From Nostoc flagelliforme FACHB-838 (GTDB lineage Bacteria; Cyanobacteriota; Cyanobacteriia; Cyanobacteriales; Nostocaceae): DNA of 64,000 nucleotides. Below the pieces are notes generated by a model. It saw only the letters and a program-made list of their open reading frames with translations. It did not search any database and was not told where the DNA came from. This document shows, piece by piece, positions 1 through 8,117 of this stretch (positions within the stretch are counted from its first letter, which is position 1; each line of letters starts with the position of its first letter). The stretch is from assembly GCF_014698065.1 (NCBI RefSeq), contig NZ_JACJSI010000034.1, positions 1-64,000 of the forward strand. Reading direction: 5' to 3'. A program made the position numbers and the translations under genes.

Positions 1-90
1 TTATGAGTTATTGCCCGAAACCTCTGAGACTTTTATCTACCTTTCCATGATCCGTATTATGGTGAGGCGACTTGCTTAAATTTTGACTCC

Positions 91-468
91 CTAAAACTTT
101 TCAAACACCCTCTTAGACTGAAAAAAATAAGATTCCAGCTTATTACCCCAAGTGACTTGCTTGAATTTTTCAATTTTCAGCTTACGAGTTGTAATAATTT
201 CTAGTTGATCTGGAGTCAGTCCCTGATATGCCATCCAAGCCTGGATGTCTTCTTCATTTTTGAACTGTTTTTCAGCGTAAAATTGTTGTTTAGCTTGGGC
301 TATTTCCTCAGGCGTACACTCTATCTTTGCAAAGCGTGAGTTTTGCGCTATCGCCTCATCAATGATCAATTCGCGCTGCAATTGTGGCAGCATTTGGTAA
401 CTTGCCAGTAAGGAAATCAGTTCACTAGCTGTGATTGTACGATTACCGATTTGGATCGTTTCAGTCAT
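91..468 (-). pseudogene. Truncated SurA/parvulin-type peptidyl-prolyl isomerase (N-domain only)
   Basis: The 125-residue product resembles the N-terminal half of the cyanobacterial peptidyl-prolyl isomerases that sit beside ABC/HlyD export genes: a helical SurA-like region with a TPEEIAQA segment and a WGNKLESYFF segment. Family members usually continue for another 100 or so residues with the parvulin (PpiC) catalytic domain. Here the frame stops shortly after YFFQSKRVFEKF, and the 90 bases beyond it contain stops in this frame and show no parvulin sequence. The ATG at 466-468 is the only clear start. It is most likely a truncated remnant; a naturally short helical paralogue is possible. The reading stops near the window edge, so the downstream neighbour cannot be judged. 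Confidence 0.6.
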
Positions 469-774
469 TAGCTTTCGGGCATCTCAAGAATATCTAGTTT
501 GTTAAGGAAGCTAAAGCGTAGCCCATTCACTGGGAACTTTTGTCTTAATTTTACCGAGTTAGGTACGCTAGCCTTGTTTCGCAATAATTCAATATTTACT
601 TATTAGCATACTTTAAAATATACAGTTTATATAAACTTTTAACGCAGATTATACGTAAGTAAATACGACTAAAAAAAGACAAGGCACATGGACTGCTGGT
701 GATAAGCCGCCCTTGCTTTGCACATCTATAAAAAAATAAAATTCTCGCTATCTGTTAAAATTTGTCAAATATTG
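469..774. other. Intergenic, no gene seen
   Basis: AT-rich spacer between the truncated isomerase gene and the terminator behind cytM. No open frame with a credible start or ribosome site was found on either strand. It should hold the promoter of the leftward isomerase gene. Confidence 0.5.
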
Positions 775-805
775 AAAAAGGCAGTGTAAAATGTGCTGCC
801 TTTTT
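775..805 (-). terminator. Rho-independent terminator behind cytM
   Basis: A 10-bp inverted repeat (AAAAAGGCAG / CTGCCTTTTT, 775-784 and 796-805) with an 11-nt loop lies 42 nt downstream of the cytM stop. The stem itself supplies a T-run on either strand, so it could work in both directions; only cytM reads into it. Confidence 0.75.
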
Positions 806-846
806 CTATGAGGCATTTATGTGTCCGACAACCAAAAATTTAACCT

Positions 847-1221
847 CTACAATGACTCTAAATAATTTAAAAGATCCGCCATTTCTTGGGCGCTAGGTTG
901 AAATTTTGGCATTGGTGGTGTTTCGCCACTGATAACTTGGTGAATCAGCCCATACCGAGACTTGTGCTTTGAAACAGCTTGCAAACTGGGCCCCACTCGC
1001 CCGTCTGCTTCCAAGCCATGACAACCAGCGCAGTTAATTTGAAAGATCGCGTGTCCTTGAACTGGGTTTCCTGTTAAGGATAAAACACTTTTAACGTATG
1101 GATCGGAGGCTTGAACCAACTGAACTCCAAAAAAGCCCAAAGGCACTGCTAGCAGTATAGCCAGCATCAATAAAACGATCCGCTGAATCAAAATTTCAGG
1201 TTTGGTAATCTTGTTATCCAA
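847..1221 (-). CDS. cytM: Cytochrome c-M
   Basis: Small membrane-anchored c-type cytochrome. One hydrophobic segment (about residues 13-37) precedes the haem-binding CAGCH motif (Cys64, Cys67, His68), and Met104 in TPPMPKF is the probable sixth ligand. The motif order and the tail ending in LLNYLESL match cyanobacterial cytochrome c-M, an electron carrier of the thylakoid or cytoplasmic membrane whose exact partners are debated. No ATG or GTG lies near the conserved N-terminus; the frame is closed by a TAG six codons before the TTG at 1219-1221, so a TTG start is proposed. It is divergent from petG and followed by a terminator. Confidence 0.85.
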   Translation of the reverse strand: MDNKITKPEILIQRIVLLMLAILLAVPLGFFGVQLVQASDPYVKSVLSLTGNPVQGHAIFQINCAGCHGLEADGRVGPSLQAVSKHKSRYGLIHQVISGETPPMPKFQPSAQEMADLLNYLESL

Positions 1222-1430
1222 AAGGTTTGCTGTGAAAGTCTAGGTGTGCTAAAAAGTTTTCATTCCTACACATAGCTTAAAAGTTCTTGATTGTGTCTGC
1301 AAGCACAGAAGACTATTTTCTTGTGGGCAATCACCTTTCAAAAAAGCTGTAGGACGCAGGATTCATACGAAATTTGGTAAAATCAAAAACAAGCAACGAA
1401 TATTTAATCATTACAAAGAGGAGATTTTCA

Positions 1431-1544
1431 GTGGTTGAACCCTTGCTATCAGGTATTGTCCTTGGTCTAGTTTTCGTCACCCTCGCCGGGCTGTTTTACG
1501 CTGCCTATAAGCAATACAAGCGCCCAAATCAGTTGGGAGGATGA
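1431..1544 (+). CDS. petG: Cytochrome b6-f complex subunit 5 (PetG)
   Basis: A 37-residue ORF with GTG start and TGA stop. The product starts [13 protein letters not shown], has a single transmembrane helix through [14 protein letters not shown], and ends [11 protein letters not shown], which is the PetG signature. PetG is a small subunit needed for assembly and stability of the cytochrome b6-f complex in the thylakoid membrane. A good ribosome site (AAAGAGGAG, 1415-1423) lies about 7 nt before the GTG. It is divergent from cytM; both are electron-transport genes and may share the 210-bp intergenic promoter region. Confidence 0.95.
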   Translation: MVEPLLSGIVLGLVFVTLAGLFYAAYKQYKRPNQLGG

Positions 1545-1546
1545 GG

Positions 1547-1601
1547 AAGTAGAGACGCGATTAATCGCGTTTTAGGAGTAGAGACGCGATTAATCGCGTC
1601 T
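1547..1601. repeat. Two tandem copies of the GTAGAGACGCGA palindromic repeat
   Basis: The string GTAGAGACGCGATTAATCGC occurs twice in a row; each copy folds into a short hairpin (AGACGCGA / TCGCGTCT around TTAA for the second copy). The right copy overlaps the 3' end of rsmD. Related GTAGAGACG elements occur near 49.8 kb and 52.7 kb. This is a dispersed intergenic repeat that could also act as a 3' processing or terminator structure between the convergent petG and rsmD. Confidence 0.7.
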
Positions 1602-2186
1602 GTTATATTGTTCCTCATCTTCCTGATCTGCTCCTAATCCCTCACTCCGAATTCTGTAGAAAGTAAGTGATGTGTTGCCGTAAGCTTTCTGGCGGCAAGT
1701 TTCCCAAGTGGGAATCTCTGGCGATGTCCAACCTTGTGAGGCGTGTTCAACTGCGATTTCACCGCTAGGATCTAAAAGTTGATGGTGAGCGATCGCTTCT
1801 AATACTGGTTGATACAATCCACTGGCATAAGGTGGATCAAAGTAAATTCTATCGAATTGCTTGCTTGATAAAGTCTTTAACTGCTGGGTGATATCTCCGC
1901 GTAATACCCGAAATTCTTGCTCGGCATTAGCTACCTGCTGCCAATTTTGTTGGATGGTGGCACAGGCTCGGCTCGATTGTTCAATTCCCACTACTAGGCT
2001 GGCTCCTCTACACAAAGCCTCTGCGCCCATTGAACCTGTACCAGTGCATAAGTCTAGCCAGCGACAACCTGCAATTTCTCCTTGCCAAATATTAAAAACT
2101 GCCTCCCTTACCCGCGCACTAGTGGGTCTAGTTTCTTTACCTGGTAAAGTTTTTAGCTGGCGATTGCCGTAAATTCTCAGACTCAT
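1590..2186 (-). CDS. rsmD: 16S rRNA (guanine(966)-N(2))-methyltransferase RsmD
   Basis: Class I SAM methyltransferase that methylates G966 of 16S rRNA in the small subunit. The N-terminus has the RsmD signature (RIYGN, then RPTSARVREAVFNIW). Motif I is DLCTGTGSMGAEAL (about residues 45-58) and the catalytic motif IV is DPPY (about 117-120). At 198 residues it is slightly longer than average because of an acidic tail (DQEDEEQYNRRD) that is read through the repeat at 1547-1601, so the C-terminus may have been altered by repeat insertion. hisH lies upstream in the same direction. Confidence 0.92.
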   Translation of the reverse strand: MSLRIYGNRQLKTLPGKETRPTSARVREAVFNIWQGEIAGCRWLDLCTGTGSMGAEALCRGASLVVGIEQSSRACATIQQNWQQVANAEQEFRVLRGDITQQLKTLSSKQFDRIYFDPPYASGLYQPVLEAIAHHQLLDPSGEIAVEHASQGWTSPEIPTWETCRQKAYGNTSLTFYRIRSEGLGADQEDEEQYNRRD

Positions 2187-2259
2187 TGATCATTAGGCAT
2201 TGGGCATTCTGATTTATTAACAAAGGAAAAATGACAAATGAAGGATGGCAAAAAGAATA

Positions 2260-2895
2260 TTAGGCAGGAATTTTTTCGCGTACTTGAGCAACGAAATTAG
2301 ACAGGATTTGCAATCCAATATTAGAGGATTTTTCGGGGTGAAATTGGACTGCCATCAGGTTTTCATTGGCGATCGCAGCTGTGACGGTTTGAGTACCGTG
2401 AGTGACGGTTGCTGCACGGATTAGGGGGTCTATGGGGTCAATATAGTAGGAATGGACAAAATACACCCAAGGATCGGCCGGTAAATGCTCCCACAAAATG
2501 CTTTTTGGTTGAGTCACTTCCAGCTGATTCCAACCCATGTGAGGAATAGTGATGTCAGGTTCTGAGCGAAACCGCCGCACTTTTCCTTTGATAATTCCTA
2601 GTCCTGGTTGAGTACCTTCTGCACTTGATTCAAAGAGAATTTGCAATCCTAAACAAACTCCCAAAAAAGGTTTACCAGATGCGATCGCATCTTTAATCGG
2701 TTGTTCCAAACCACGCGCTCGCAGGTGTTGCACTGCTGGATCAAATGCTCCTACTCCCGGTAAGACTATTGCATCTGCCTGTTCTAATTCCTTTGAAGAA
2801 TAAGTAACATTAGGAGTTGCTCCAGCTTTTTCCAAGCCTTTACAGACTGAATGCAAATTTCCCATCTCGTAATCTACGACCGCAATTACTGGCAT
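2260..2895 (-). CDS. hisH: Imidazole glycerol phosphate synthase, glutaminase subunit HisH
   Basis: Class I glutamine amidotransferase that supplies ammonia to HisF in histidine synthesis. The catalytic nucleophile is Cys81 in GVCLGLQ, and the His/Glu pair is His186/Glu188 in FHPEKS. The N-terminus IAVVDYEMGNLHSV and the 211-residue length are typical. The ATG at 2893-2895 has an AAGGAG ribosome site about 8 nt upstream. hisF is not adjacent; the other histidine gene in the window, hisD, is 17 kb away, consistent with the dispersed his genes of cyanobacteria. Confidence 0.95.
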   Translation of the reverse strand: MPVIAVVDYEMGNLHSVCKGLEKAGATPNVTYSSKELEQADAIVLPGVGAFDPAVQHLRARGLEQPIKDAIASGKPFLGVCLGLQILFESSAEGTQPGLGIIKGKVRRFRSEPDITIPHMGWNQLEVTQPKSILWEHLPADPWVYFVHSYYIDPIDPLIRAATVTHGTQTVTAAIANENLMAVQFHPEKSSNIGLQILSNFVAQVREKIPA

Positions 2896-2953
2896 TTACC
2901 TGCTCCTTGTAAATTTATTATGGAGGGTTTTTCTATTCTAAATAATATTTGTT

Positions 2954-3475
2954 ATGAAGAAAAGAATTCTATTAACTTCTTTTGACACTTGGCTAAAGGA
3001 TCAACAGTCAAATTCTTCTGATGATTTATTATTTGAAGTTAGCAAACTTGATCTGATACCACATCACTTAACTTTTTTACGACAGTTACCCGTAGATGTG
3101 CAACTTGCCAGCGCTCAGGTAATGGAAAAAATTAATGCAATCCAACCTGATTACATCATCTGTTGTGGCATGGCTGCAAGCCGTACACAATTAAGTGTGG
3201 AAGCAGTTGCTAGCTGGAAAGAAATTGTTTTGCAGACAGAAGTTGATTTAGAAAAATTAGTGGCAGAATCAGCAGGAATTCAGATTAGCCACGACTGTGG
3301 AAAATTTGTCTGTGAGGGTCTTTACTATTCAGTGTCGGAATACTTAAATCAAAATAAACTCACGGCACGTTGTATTTTTGTCCACGTTCCGGTTCTCAAT
3401 CAAGAAAATTTGATTGGGATTCTTGCCGATTTCGTATTAATTATTAACAAACTGGCACTTTCATCAAGCTGTTAA
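2954..3475 (+). CDS. Pyroglutamyl-peptidase I-like cysteine peptidase (C15 family)
   Basis: The fold signature of family C15 is visible: N-terminal RILLTSFDTW, a glutamate near residue 83 (SVEAVASW), the nucleophile candidate Cys120 in CGKFVCEGLYY, and the base candidate His144 in FVHVP. The family removes N-terminal pyroglutamate from peptides in the cytosol. At 173 residues it is shorter than the usual 200-215, and the usual TGFEPF start is replaced by TSFDTW, so substrate preference may differ. A DUF3370 gene follows after only 7 nt, suggesting cotranscription. Confidence 0.75.
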   Translation: MKKRILLTSFDTWLKDQQSNSSDDLLFEVSKLDLIPHHLTFLRQLPVDVQLASAQVMEKINAIQPDYIICCGMAASRTQLSVEAVASWKEIVLQTEVDLEKLVAESAGIQISHDCGKFVCEGLYYSVSEYLNQNKLTARCIFVHVPVLNQENLIGILADFVLIINKLALSSSC

Positions 3476-3482
3476 TGTCTGT

Positions 3483-4874
3483 ATGGTGAAAGAAATATCT
3501 AAGTATATGTTGCCATTGTTACTAATTTTCCCGATAGCCCAATTAACTCCTACCACACCACCGCCTGAAGAAGTCGTGCAACCACAGGAAGTACGACCTT
3601 TACCAGGTAAGTTGGATACAGTGCCAACGTTTAACAGCAATAGCCCAGAATTGGTGTTGAAAGAAGGGATTTTACTTTCTACCTTTCCTCCAGATGGGAA
3701 AAAAGTGCCAACAGCGCATCTGAATTTTCCCTTTCGGGGACGATTTGATATTTTTGCCCATCACGTTGCCAGGGCTGAACCAGCAGAGAATTTACGTTCT
3801 CTTTATTTAGGGATAATTTTACATAACCCTAGTTCGGAACCAGTGAAGGTGAATATTTGGCAGGCAGCGAGTTATTTAAGTCAACCGGATGCACCATTTG
3901 TTCAGTTACCATCTTTTAGCCAAAATCTTTTAGGTAAAGTTTTTGCCGGGCCAGGCGATCGCGTTATGTCTGATGTACTCAGGGGATGGCGACAAGAGAG
4001 TTTCCCTGCTCAAATTGACATTCCAGCAGGGCAAAGTCGGATGTTACTAAATTTGCCAATCCCTGTGCAGGGACTGACACCACCTCTTAATGGTCGTTCT
4101 ACGTTCATGCGACTGCAAAGTAATGGCACTGTCTATGCAGCCAGCCTCGCTATGTTTGCACGGGTGAATCCTGATGGCAGTGAGCGATCGCCTAGTTTAG
4201 AAGAGTGGCAAAATTTACTCAATAATAGTGATGTGGCTGGGCCACGAGATAAAGTGCCCACTCCCTTAGAGGAAACTGGCAAACCAAGAATTTATGGGCG
4301 TGTAGCTGGAGTGGCTGGTGGTTCACGATGGAGAGCCTTATTAGTGGATAATCCTAAAGCCAGGTATCTGACTATTCCCCAGCCTGGTCAAGTTTTTTCC
4401 TACGCTCTGAGTAGCTTGCATGGCGGTACCTTAGGAACTGGTCAAATTCAAAGTGCGCCCATGCTGGTGCGGTATCCTGACACTGCATATCGCGCTCATG
4501 GTAACTATGGGATTCAATATAATCTTAAGTTGCCGCTATACAACAATACTCAAAATCCTCAAACCGTTAGTGTATCCATACAGACCCCGCTCAAAGAGGA
4601 TCAGTTAGTCAAACCAGGGTTACGCTTTTTCAGTACACCAGCCCGTCAAGTTTTCTTCCGGGGTACAGTGCGGGTACGTTATAAAGATGACCAAGGTCAG
4701 CCAAAAACAGAGTTTGTGCATTTGGTGCAAAAGAGAGGTCAACCAGGGGAACCATTAGTTTTATTAAATATGAAAGCAGGCGATCGCTCTTTAGTAGAAG
4801 TTGACTTTCTCTATCCACCAGATGCCACACCACCACAAGTATTAACAGTTTCAACTCAAGCTGAAGCTCGGTAA
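3483..4874 (+). CDS. DUF3370 domain-containing protein, probably exported
   Basis: A 463-residue protein with a hydrophobic N-terminus (MLPLLLIFPIAQL, about residues 9-21) that looks like a signal peptide, followed by a Pro-rich stretch and a long beta-rich region. Phrases such as LRSLYLGIILHNPS, FAGPGDRVMSDVLRGWRQ and GNYGIQYNLKLPLYN match the cyanobacteria-specific DUF3370 family, whose function is unknown. It starts 7 nt after the peptidase gene, with no obvious ribosome site of its own, which supports translational coupling. A periplasmic or cell-surface role is inferred from the leader only. Confidence 0.75.
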   Translation: MVKEISKYMLPLLLIFPIAQLTPTTPPPEEVVQPQEVRPLPGKLDTVPTFNSNSPELVLKEGILLSTFPPDGKKVPTAHLNFPFRGRFDIFAHHVARAEPAENLRSLYLGIILHNPSSEPVKVNIWQAASYLSQPDAPFVQLPSFSQNLLGKVFAGPGDRVMSDVLRGWRQESFPAQIDIPAGQSRMLLNLPIPVQGLTPPLNGRSTFMRLQSNGTVYAASLAMFARVNPDGSERSPSLEEWQNLLNNSDVAGPRDKVPTPLEETGKPRIYGRVAGVAGGSRWRALLVDNPKARYLTIPQPGQVFSYALSSLHGGTLGTGQIQSAPMLVRYPDTAYRAHGNYGIQYNLKLPLYNNTQNPQTVSVSIQTPLKEDQLVKPGLRFFSTPARQVFFRGTVRVRYKDDQGQPKTEFVHLVQKRGQPGEPLVLLNMKAGDRSLVEVDFLYPPDATPPQVLTVSTQAEAR

Positions 4875-5055
4875 TGATCAATGGGTAATAGGTAATAACT
4901 TGTCTCTAATTACCTATTATCAAAATAATCCCTGAATTAACTTCTTCATATTGATCAGCTTTTCACCCCAAATTTCTATATTTAGGGTGAATACTTATTC
5001 CGCTCCATACATTGCAATAGAAATAGCAGACTATAGCAGGCAATAAAGGGACGGC

Positions 5056-5493
5056 ATGGCAACCGATCAAAAAATGAATCAAGAAACTGAGTTAGATTCG
5101 CTCCAGCCGCTTGTTGGAACCTTGATTTTACTGGTAGAGGATGAGCCAGATATTGCAGATTTGCTCATCTTCATTTTGCAAGCAGCTGGTGCAGAGGTGA
5201 TGGCTTTAACCGATGCAGAAGCAGCCCTTACCTTAGTCGAATCGCTTCATCCCGATATTCTAGTGTGCAATGTGAAGTTGCCCGAACATGATGGAAATTG
5301 GTTAATTGAGCAAATTCGAGTGCATTCTCGCCCATTTCTAAGAGAGTTGCCTGCGATCGCGATCACTTCTTATACACGGGACGTTTCCAGTCATAAGGCT
5401 TTGAATGCTGGCTTTAATAAATTTTTAGTTAAGCTTGAGAGTCCAGAGGAAATCGTCGCTGAGATTGTTCAGCTGCTATCTACCGTTATTTAA
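5056..5493 (+). CDS. Single-domain response regulator lacking the phospho-acceptor aspartate
   Basis: A CheY-like receiver domain fills the protein: acidic pocket EDE (residues 28-30 in LLVEDEPD), a switch region IAITSYT and the conserved lysine in KFLVKLES. The phosphorylation site, normally Asp in PDxxVxDxxLP, is Asn72 here (PDILVCNVKLPEHDG, codon AAT at 5269-5271). Such atypical receivers cannot be phosphorylated in the usual way and often work constitutively or by protein contact. No output domain and no adjacent kinase are present. AAGGG lies 5 nt before the ATG. Confidence 0.85.
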   Translation: MATDQKMNQETELDSLQPLVGTLILLVEDEPDIADLLIFILQAAGAEVMALTDAEAALTLVESLHPDILVCNVKLPEHDGNWLIEQIRVHSRPFLRELPAIAITSYTRDVSSHKALNAGFNKFLVKLESPEEIVAEIVQLLSTVI

Positions 5494-5552
5494 GTATAAA
5501 TATTTAGTTTTATATCGTTTTTGATACTGATTTTATCCAATCGCGTTGGGAG

Positions 5553-5568
5553 GTACAGCTAGCTGTAC
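5553..5568. repeat. Perfect 16-bp palindrome between convergent genes
   Basis: GTACAGCTAGCTGTAC reads the same on both strands, with GGAG and CTCC just outside it. It lies 60 bp beyond the receiver gene and 77 bp beyond the convergent 442-residue gene. No T-run follows, so a terminator role is uncertain. Confidence 0.5.
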
Positions 5569-5644
5569 ACTCCTACAAATTGGCTCTAGCTTGGAAACCA
5601 AGCCCTAAGCTGGCAAGGTGAGATGTTGCATATATTTGTTAACT

Positions 5645-6973
5645 TTATTGAAAACCCTTTGCTGGTTTTTTTTGCCCCTTAGCCTTGGGCTTGGATTTGT
5701 TAACTTCTCCTAAAGCTTCTTGAAATAAGTTGTGTAGATGTATAGGGACGCTAGCAATTTCTGGTAACTCTGGCTCAATAGGTTTGTTAAATTCTTGCAA
5801 AAGTGTATCCAAGTCATTTTCAAGGTTAAACTCTGGACGTTGCAGAACTGTTTGCAACACATTTTCTAATTTACTTGGATACTGTTGCGCTAATCGATGC
5901 CAAATAAAAGCATTAATACTTTTATCTTCAAGGTAGTATCGAACTAGTTTTTCAGCCCCTTGAATACTTTGCCAGTCCTCTGCTGATAAAATTGCTTGTA
6001 CTTTACTATATGTTGGTAAAAACATTTGTCCCCAACGGGGATGAGAAAGAGCCGTTACTTGTTCTGCTTTCTTGAGTTCAGCAGGCAAATCAACCTTTGG
6101 CATAACCATTTTCCTATTGCCGCCCTTGCTATTAAACATCTGAGAGACTGCATTGGAGTCAGCACCAAATTCTTGTGCTGCTGCTTTGATTTCATCGTCT
6201 CCAATGCCAGCCGCTTCTGCCACTTCAGCCAGAGATTTAGAAGTATCAATTCCTGCGGCGGCCAATGTTTTTTCAGTAATTAATTCTTGAAATTCCGCTA
6301 TTTTTTTATTAAGCTGGTATCCAGATAGTGTGATTTCATCAGTACCAAAAAATTCCACAAACTGCTGATGATATTGTGCTACTGACTGCCAAGCTTCTTC
6401 TAGCAAGTCTGGAGCATCGCTGTAAAGATTACTTTTATAGTTTTCTTTGAAATTACCAATTGCTACAGCAAGTTTTGGTTTACCTAACTTACCCATTATT
6501 GTGTAGGGGCCAGAAAACATCCAGTAGCTATCGGTTACAGGAGAAATGCGAGTGAGCAAGATTTCTCCGACTTTCAACCGAGATATTGCCTGTAATGTTT
6601 GAGTATTGTTTGGCTTGACGATGTAGTGTTTATCTGTCAACCAGTTCGTCAATTCAAAGCCATCAGGTAGAATACTTGTTATGGCAAATAAGCCAATAAA
6701 ACTATGATGCCAACTTTGGATCAGGCTGCGATCGCTTTCTTCTAAATCTGGATTGCTTTCGATAAACAACTCTAATGGAGACTTATCACCGACTTTTCCG
6801 GCTGTCAGAAAGCTATCGATGATTAAATCCTGCTGCGTACTATCTCCACTTCCACGGCGCAACTGTGCGGCTGCATAAGTTTCCAGTGCTTTTGCCAGTT
6901 CGCCTTCAGCATCAAGGACAAAATCAACTAAGGCTTGTTTTAATTGGTGCGATCGTTCTAATATGACATCCAC
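5645..6973 (-). CDS. Conserved cyanobacterial protein of unknown function
   Basis: A 442-residue, mostly soluble protein with no motif I can assign. Visible features are an N-terminal helical part (ERSHQLKQALVDFVLDAEGELAKALETY), a central beta-rich part (SRLKVGEILLTRISPVTDSYWMFSG), a helical linker rich in Ala/Glu, a C-terminal half resembling helical repeats (INAFIWHRLAQQYPSKLENVLQTVL), and a Lys-rich tail (KPKAKGQKKPAKG) that may bind nucleic acid. It starts with GTG after GAGAGA. It stands alone between a receiver gene and a broken methyltransferase gene. No function is proposed. Confidence 0.7.
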   Translation of the reverse strand: MDVILERSHQLKQALVDFVLDAEGELAKALETYAAAQLRRGSGDSTQQDLIIDSFLTAGKVGDKSPLELFIESNPDLEESDRSLIQSWHHSFIGLFAITSILPDGFELTNWLTDKHYIVKPNNTQTLQAISRLKVGEILLTRISPVTDSYWMFSGPYTIMGKLGKPKLAVAIGNFKENYKSNLYSDAPDLLEEAWQSVAQYHQQFVEFFGTDEITLSGYQLNKKIAEFQELITEKTLAAAGIDTSKSLAEVAEAAGIGDDEIKAAAQEFGADSNAVSQMFNSKGGNRKMVMPKVDLPAELKKAEQVTALSHPRWGQMFLPTYSKVQAILSAEDWQSIQGAEKLVRYYLEDKSINAFIWHRLAQQYPSKLENVLQTVLQRPEFNLENDLDTLLQEFNKPIEPELPEIASVPIHLHNLFQEALGEVNKSKPKAKGQKKPAKGFQ

Positions 6974-7068
6974 AAGTTAATCTCTCGGTGCAACAGATGT
7001 AGATTATAGCCTTTGAGAGAATTACGGCATCTAGCAATAGCTAGATTTATGCTCACGAAACAAGCAGC

Positions 7069-7857
7069 CTAACTTTTAAAAGCAACAAATTCAATGTTAG
7101 TTCCAATGTGTTTAAAAGGCGTGTTTTCACTTAGCCATTGGTCTACAGATTCAAAAACGTGGTAATTAGCGTATGAAACACTATTTTTAGGCAGAAGTTG
7201 CCTATGCCAAAGGTCAAGCAGTTCAAAGTTGGTTTCCTTGAGGAGGTCTTTCACCATCTTTTTGGAATACAAGCGGTTATGATAAAAGTCTTCCCGCAAA
7301 TGAGCTAAACGCTGAGTCCAGGAAAAGTAGTAGGGAAGGAAAAAACAAAAGAAAAGGCCCTCTGGTTTTAACACTCGATGAATCTCACTGAGAGAAGCAA
7401 GATCATTGGGAACATGTTCAAGGACTCCAAAACTTAAAACGAGATCAAAGCTTGCATCGTCGAAGGGAAGTAAATAAGGATGTTCTAGAGGAACAACCGT
7501 TAAGGATGCTTTTTCTATAATGGGTGTAGTCTGACCAAAAGCTGAGTCACCAGTACCAGTACCGCGCACATCACAACTGGTGATTTGGACATCCATTTCA
7601 CGCATTAGAAAGGAAATATGCCCTTTACCACACCCCCAATCAAGAACGCGTATTTTATTTGAGCTTGTCTTAAACTAATACTCAGAAAAAACTTTTACGT
7701 AGTCTGTCAGATAAAGAAAAATGTTGTGAGATGCTGGGTTTCTTAAGAAGGCATGGGTATCTATATTTCCTGCTAAGTTAATGACTTGCTCATTTAGAAG
7801 TAAGCGTTTCTGGAAATGAGTGCGTCTCAAATCAACCAACCTTTCGTGATCGTGCAT
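7069..7857 (-). pseudogene. Class I SAM methyltransferase interrupted by an in-frame amber codon
   Basis: Two open segments, 7675-7857 and 7069-7605, lie in the same frame with only a TAG (7675-7677) and an uninterrupted coding stretch between them. That stretch encodes SAM motif I (RVLDWGCGKGHISFL), which the second ORF's first ATG would miss. Read through the stop, the product is about 262 residues: a helical N-terminus, motif I, then FDLVLSFGVLEHVPN and LSEIHRVLKPEG as in Methyltransf_11 enzymes. The substrate is unknown. Either the gene is inactivated by one substitution or the stop is a sequencing error; downstream restarts would lack SAM-binding residues. Confidence 0.8.
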
Positions 7858-8025
7858 GGAATTACTGGCTTTTTTAAAGTTCGTGTTATTAAATAGTTAC
7901 AAGCTTTAGATACGTTTAACCTTTCTTCTAAGTTTAAAATATTTAACCGATTAATAGTATTGATTGCTGGCCTTGTCAAGGGGTGGGATAGTTTTTTACG
8001 GGTAGTCGAGCAGACTCCTAATGAA

Positions 8026-8063
8026 ACGTGGTTTATTACTGTTAAGACAGTAATAAACCACGT
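8026..8063. repeat. 17-bp perfect inverted repeat behind rpoC2
   Basis: ACGTGGTTTATTACTGT (8026-8042) and its exact complement (8047-8063) flank a TAAG loop, 55 nt past the rpoC2 stop. On the minus strand it is not followed by a T-run, so it may stabilise or process the 3' end of the rpo transcript rather than act as a classical terminator. Confidence 0.7.
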
Positions 8064-8117
8064 ACTAGACTTGATATTACCTTTTACCTTTTAATAGAGA
8101 CACAAAATTTCAAGTCT

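Noticed and set aside
7675-7677. Pyrrolysine or programmed readthrough at the TAG
   Set aside because: Cyanobacteria are not known to use pyrrolysine, no suppressor genes are visible, and the context shows no special structure; mutation or sequence error is simpler.
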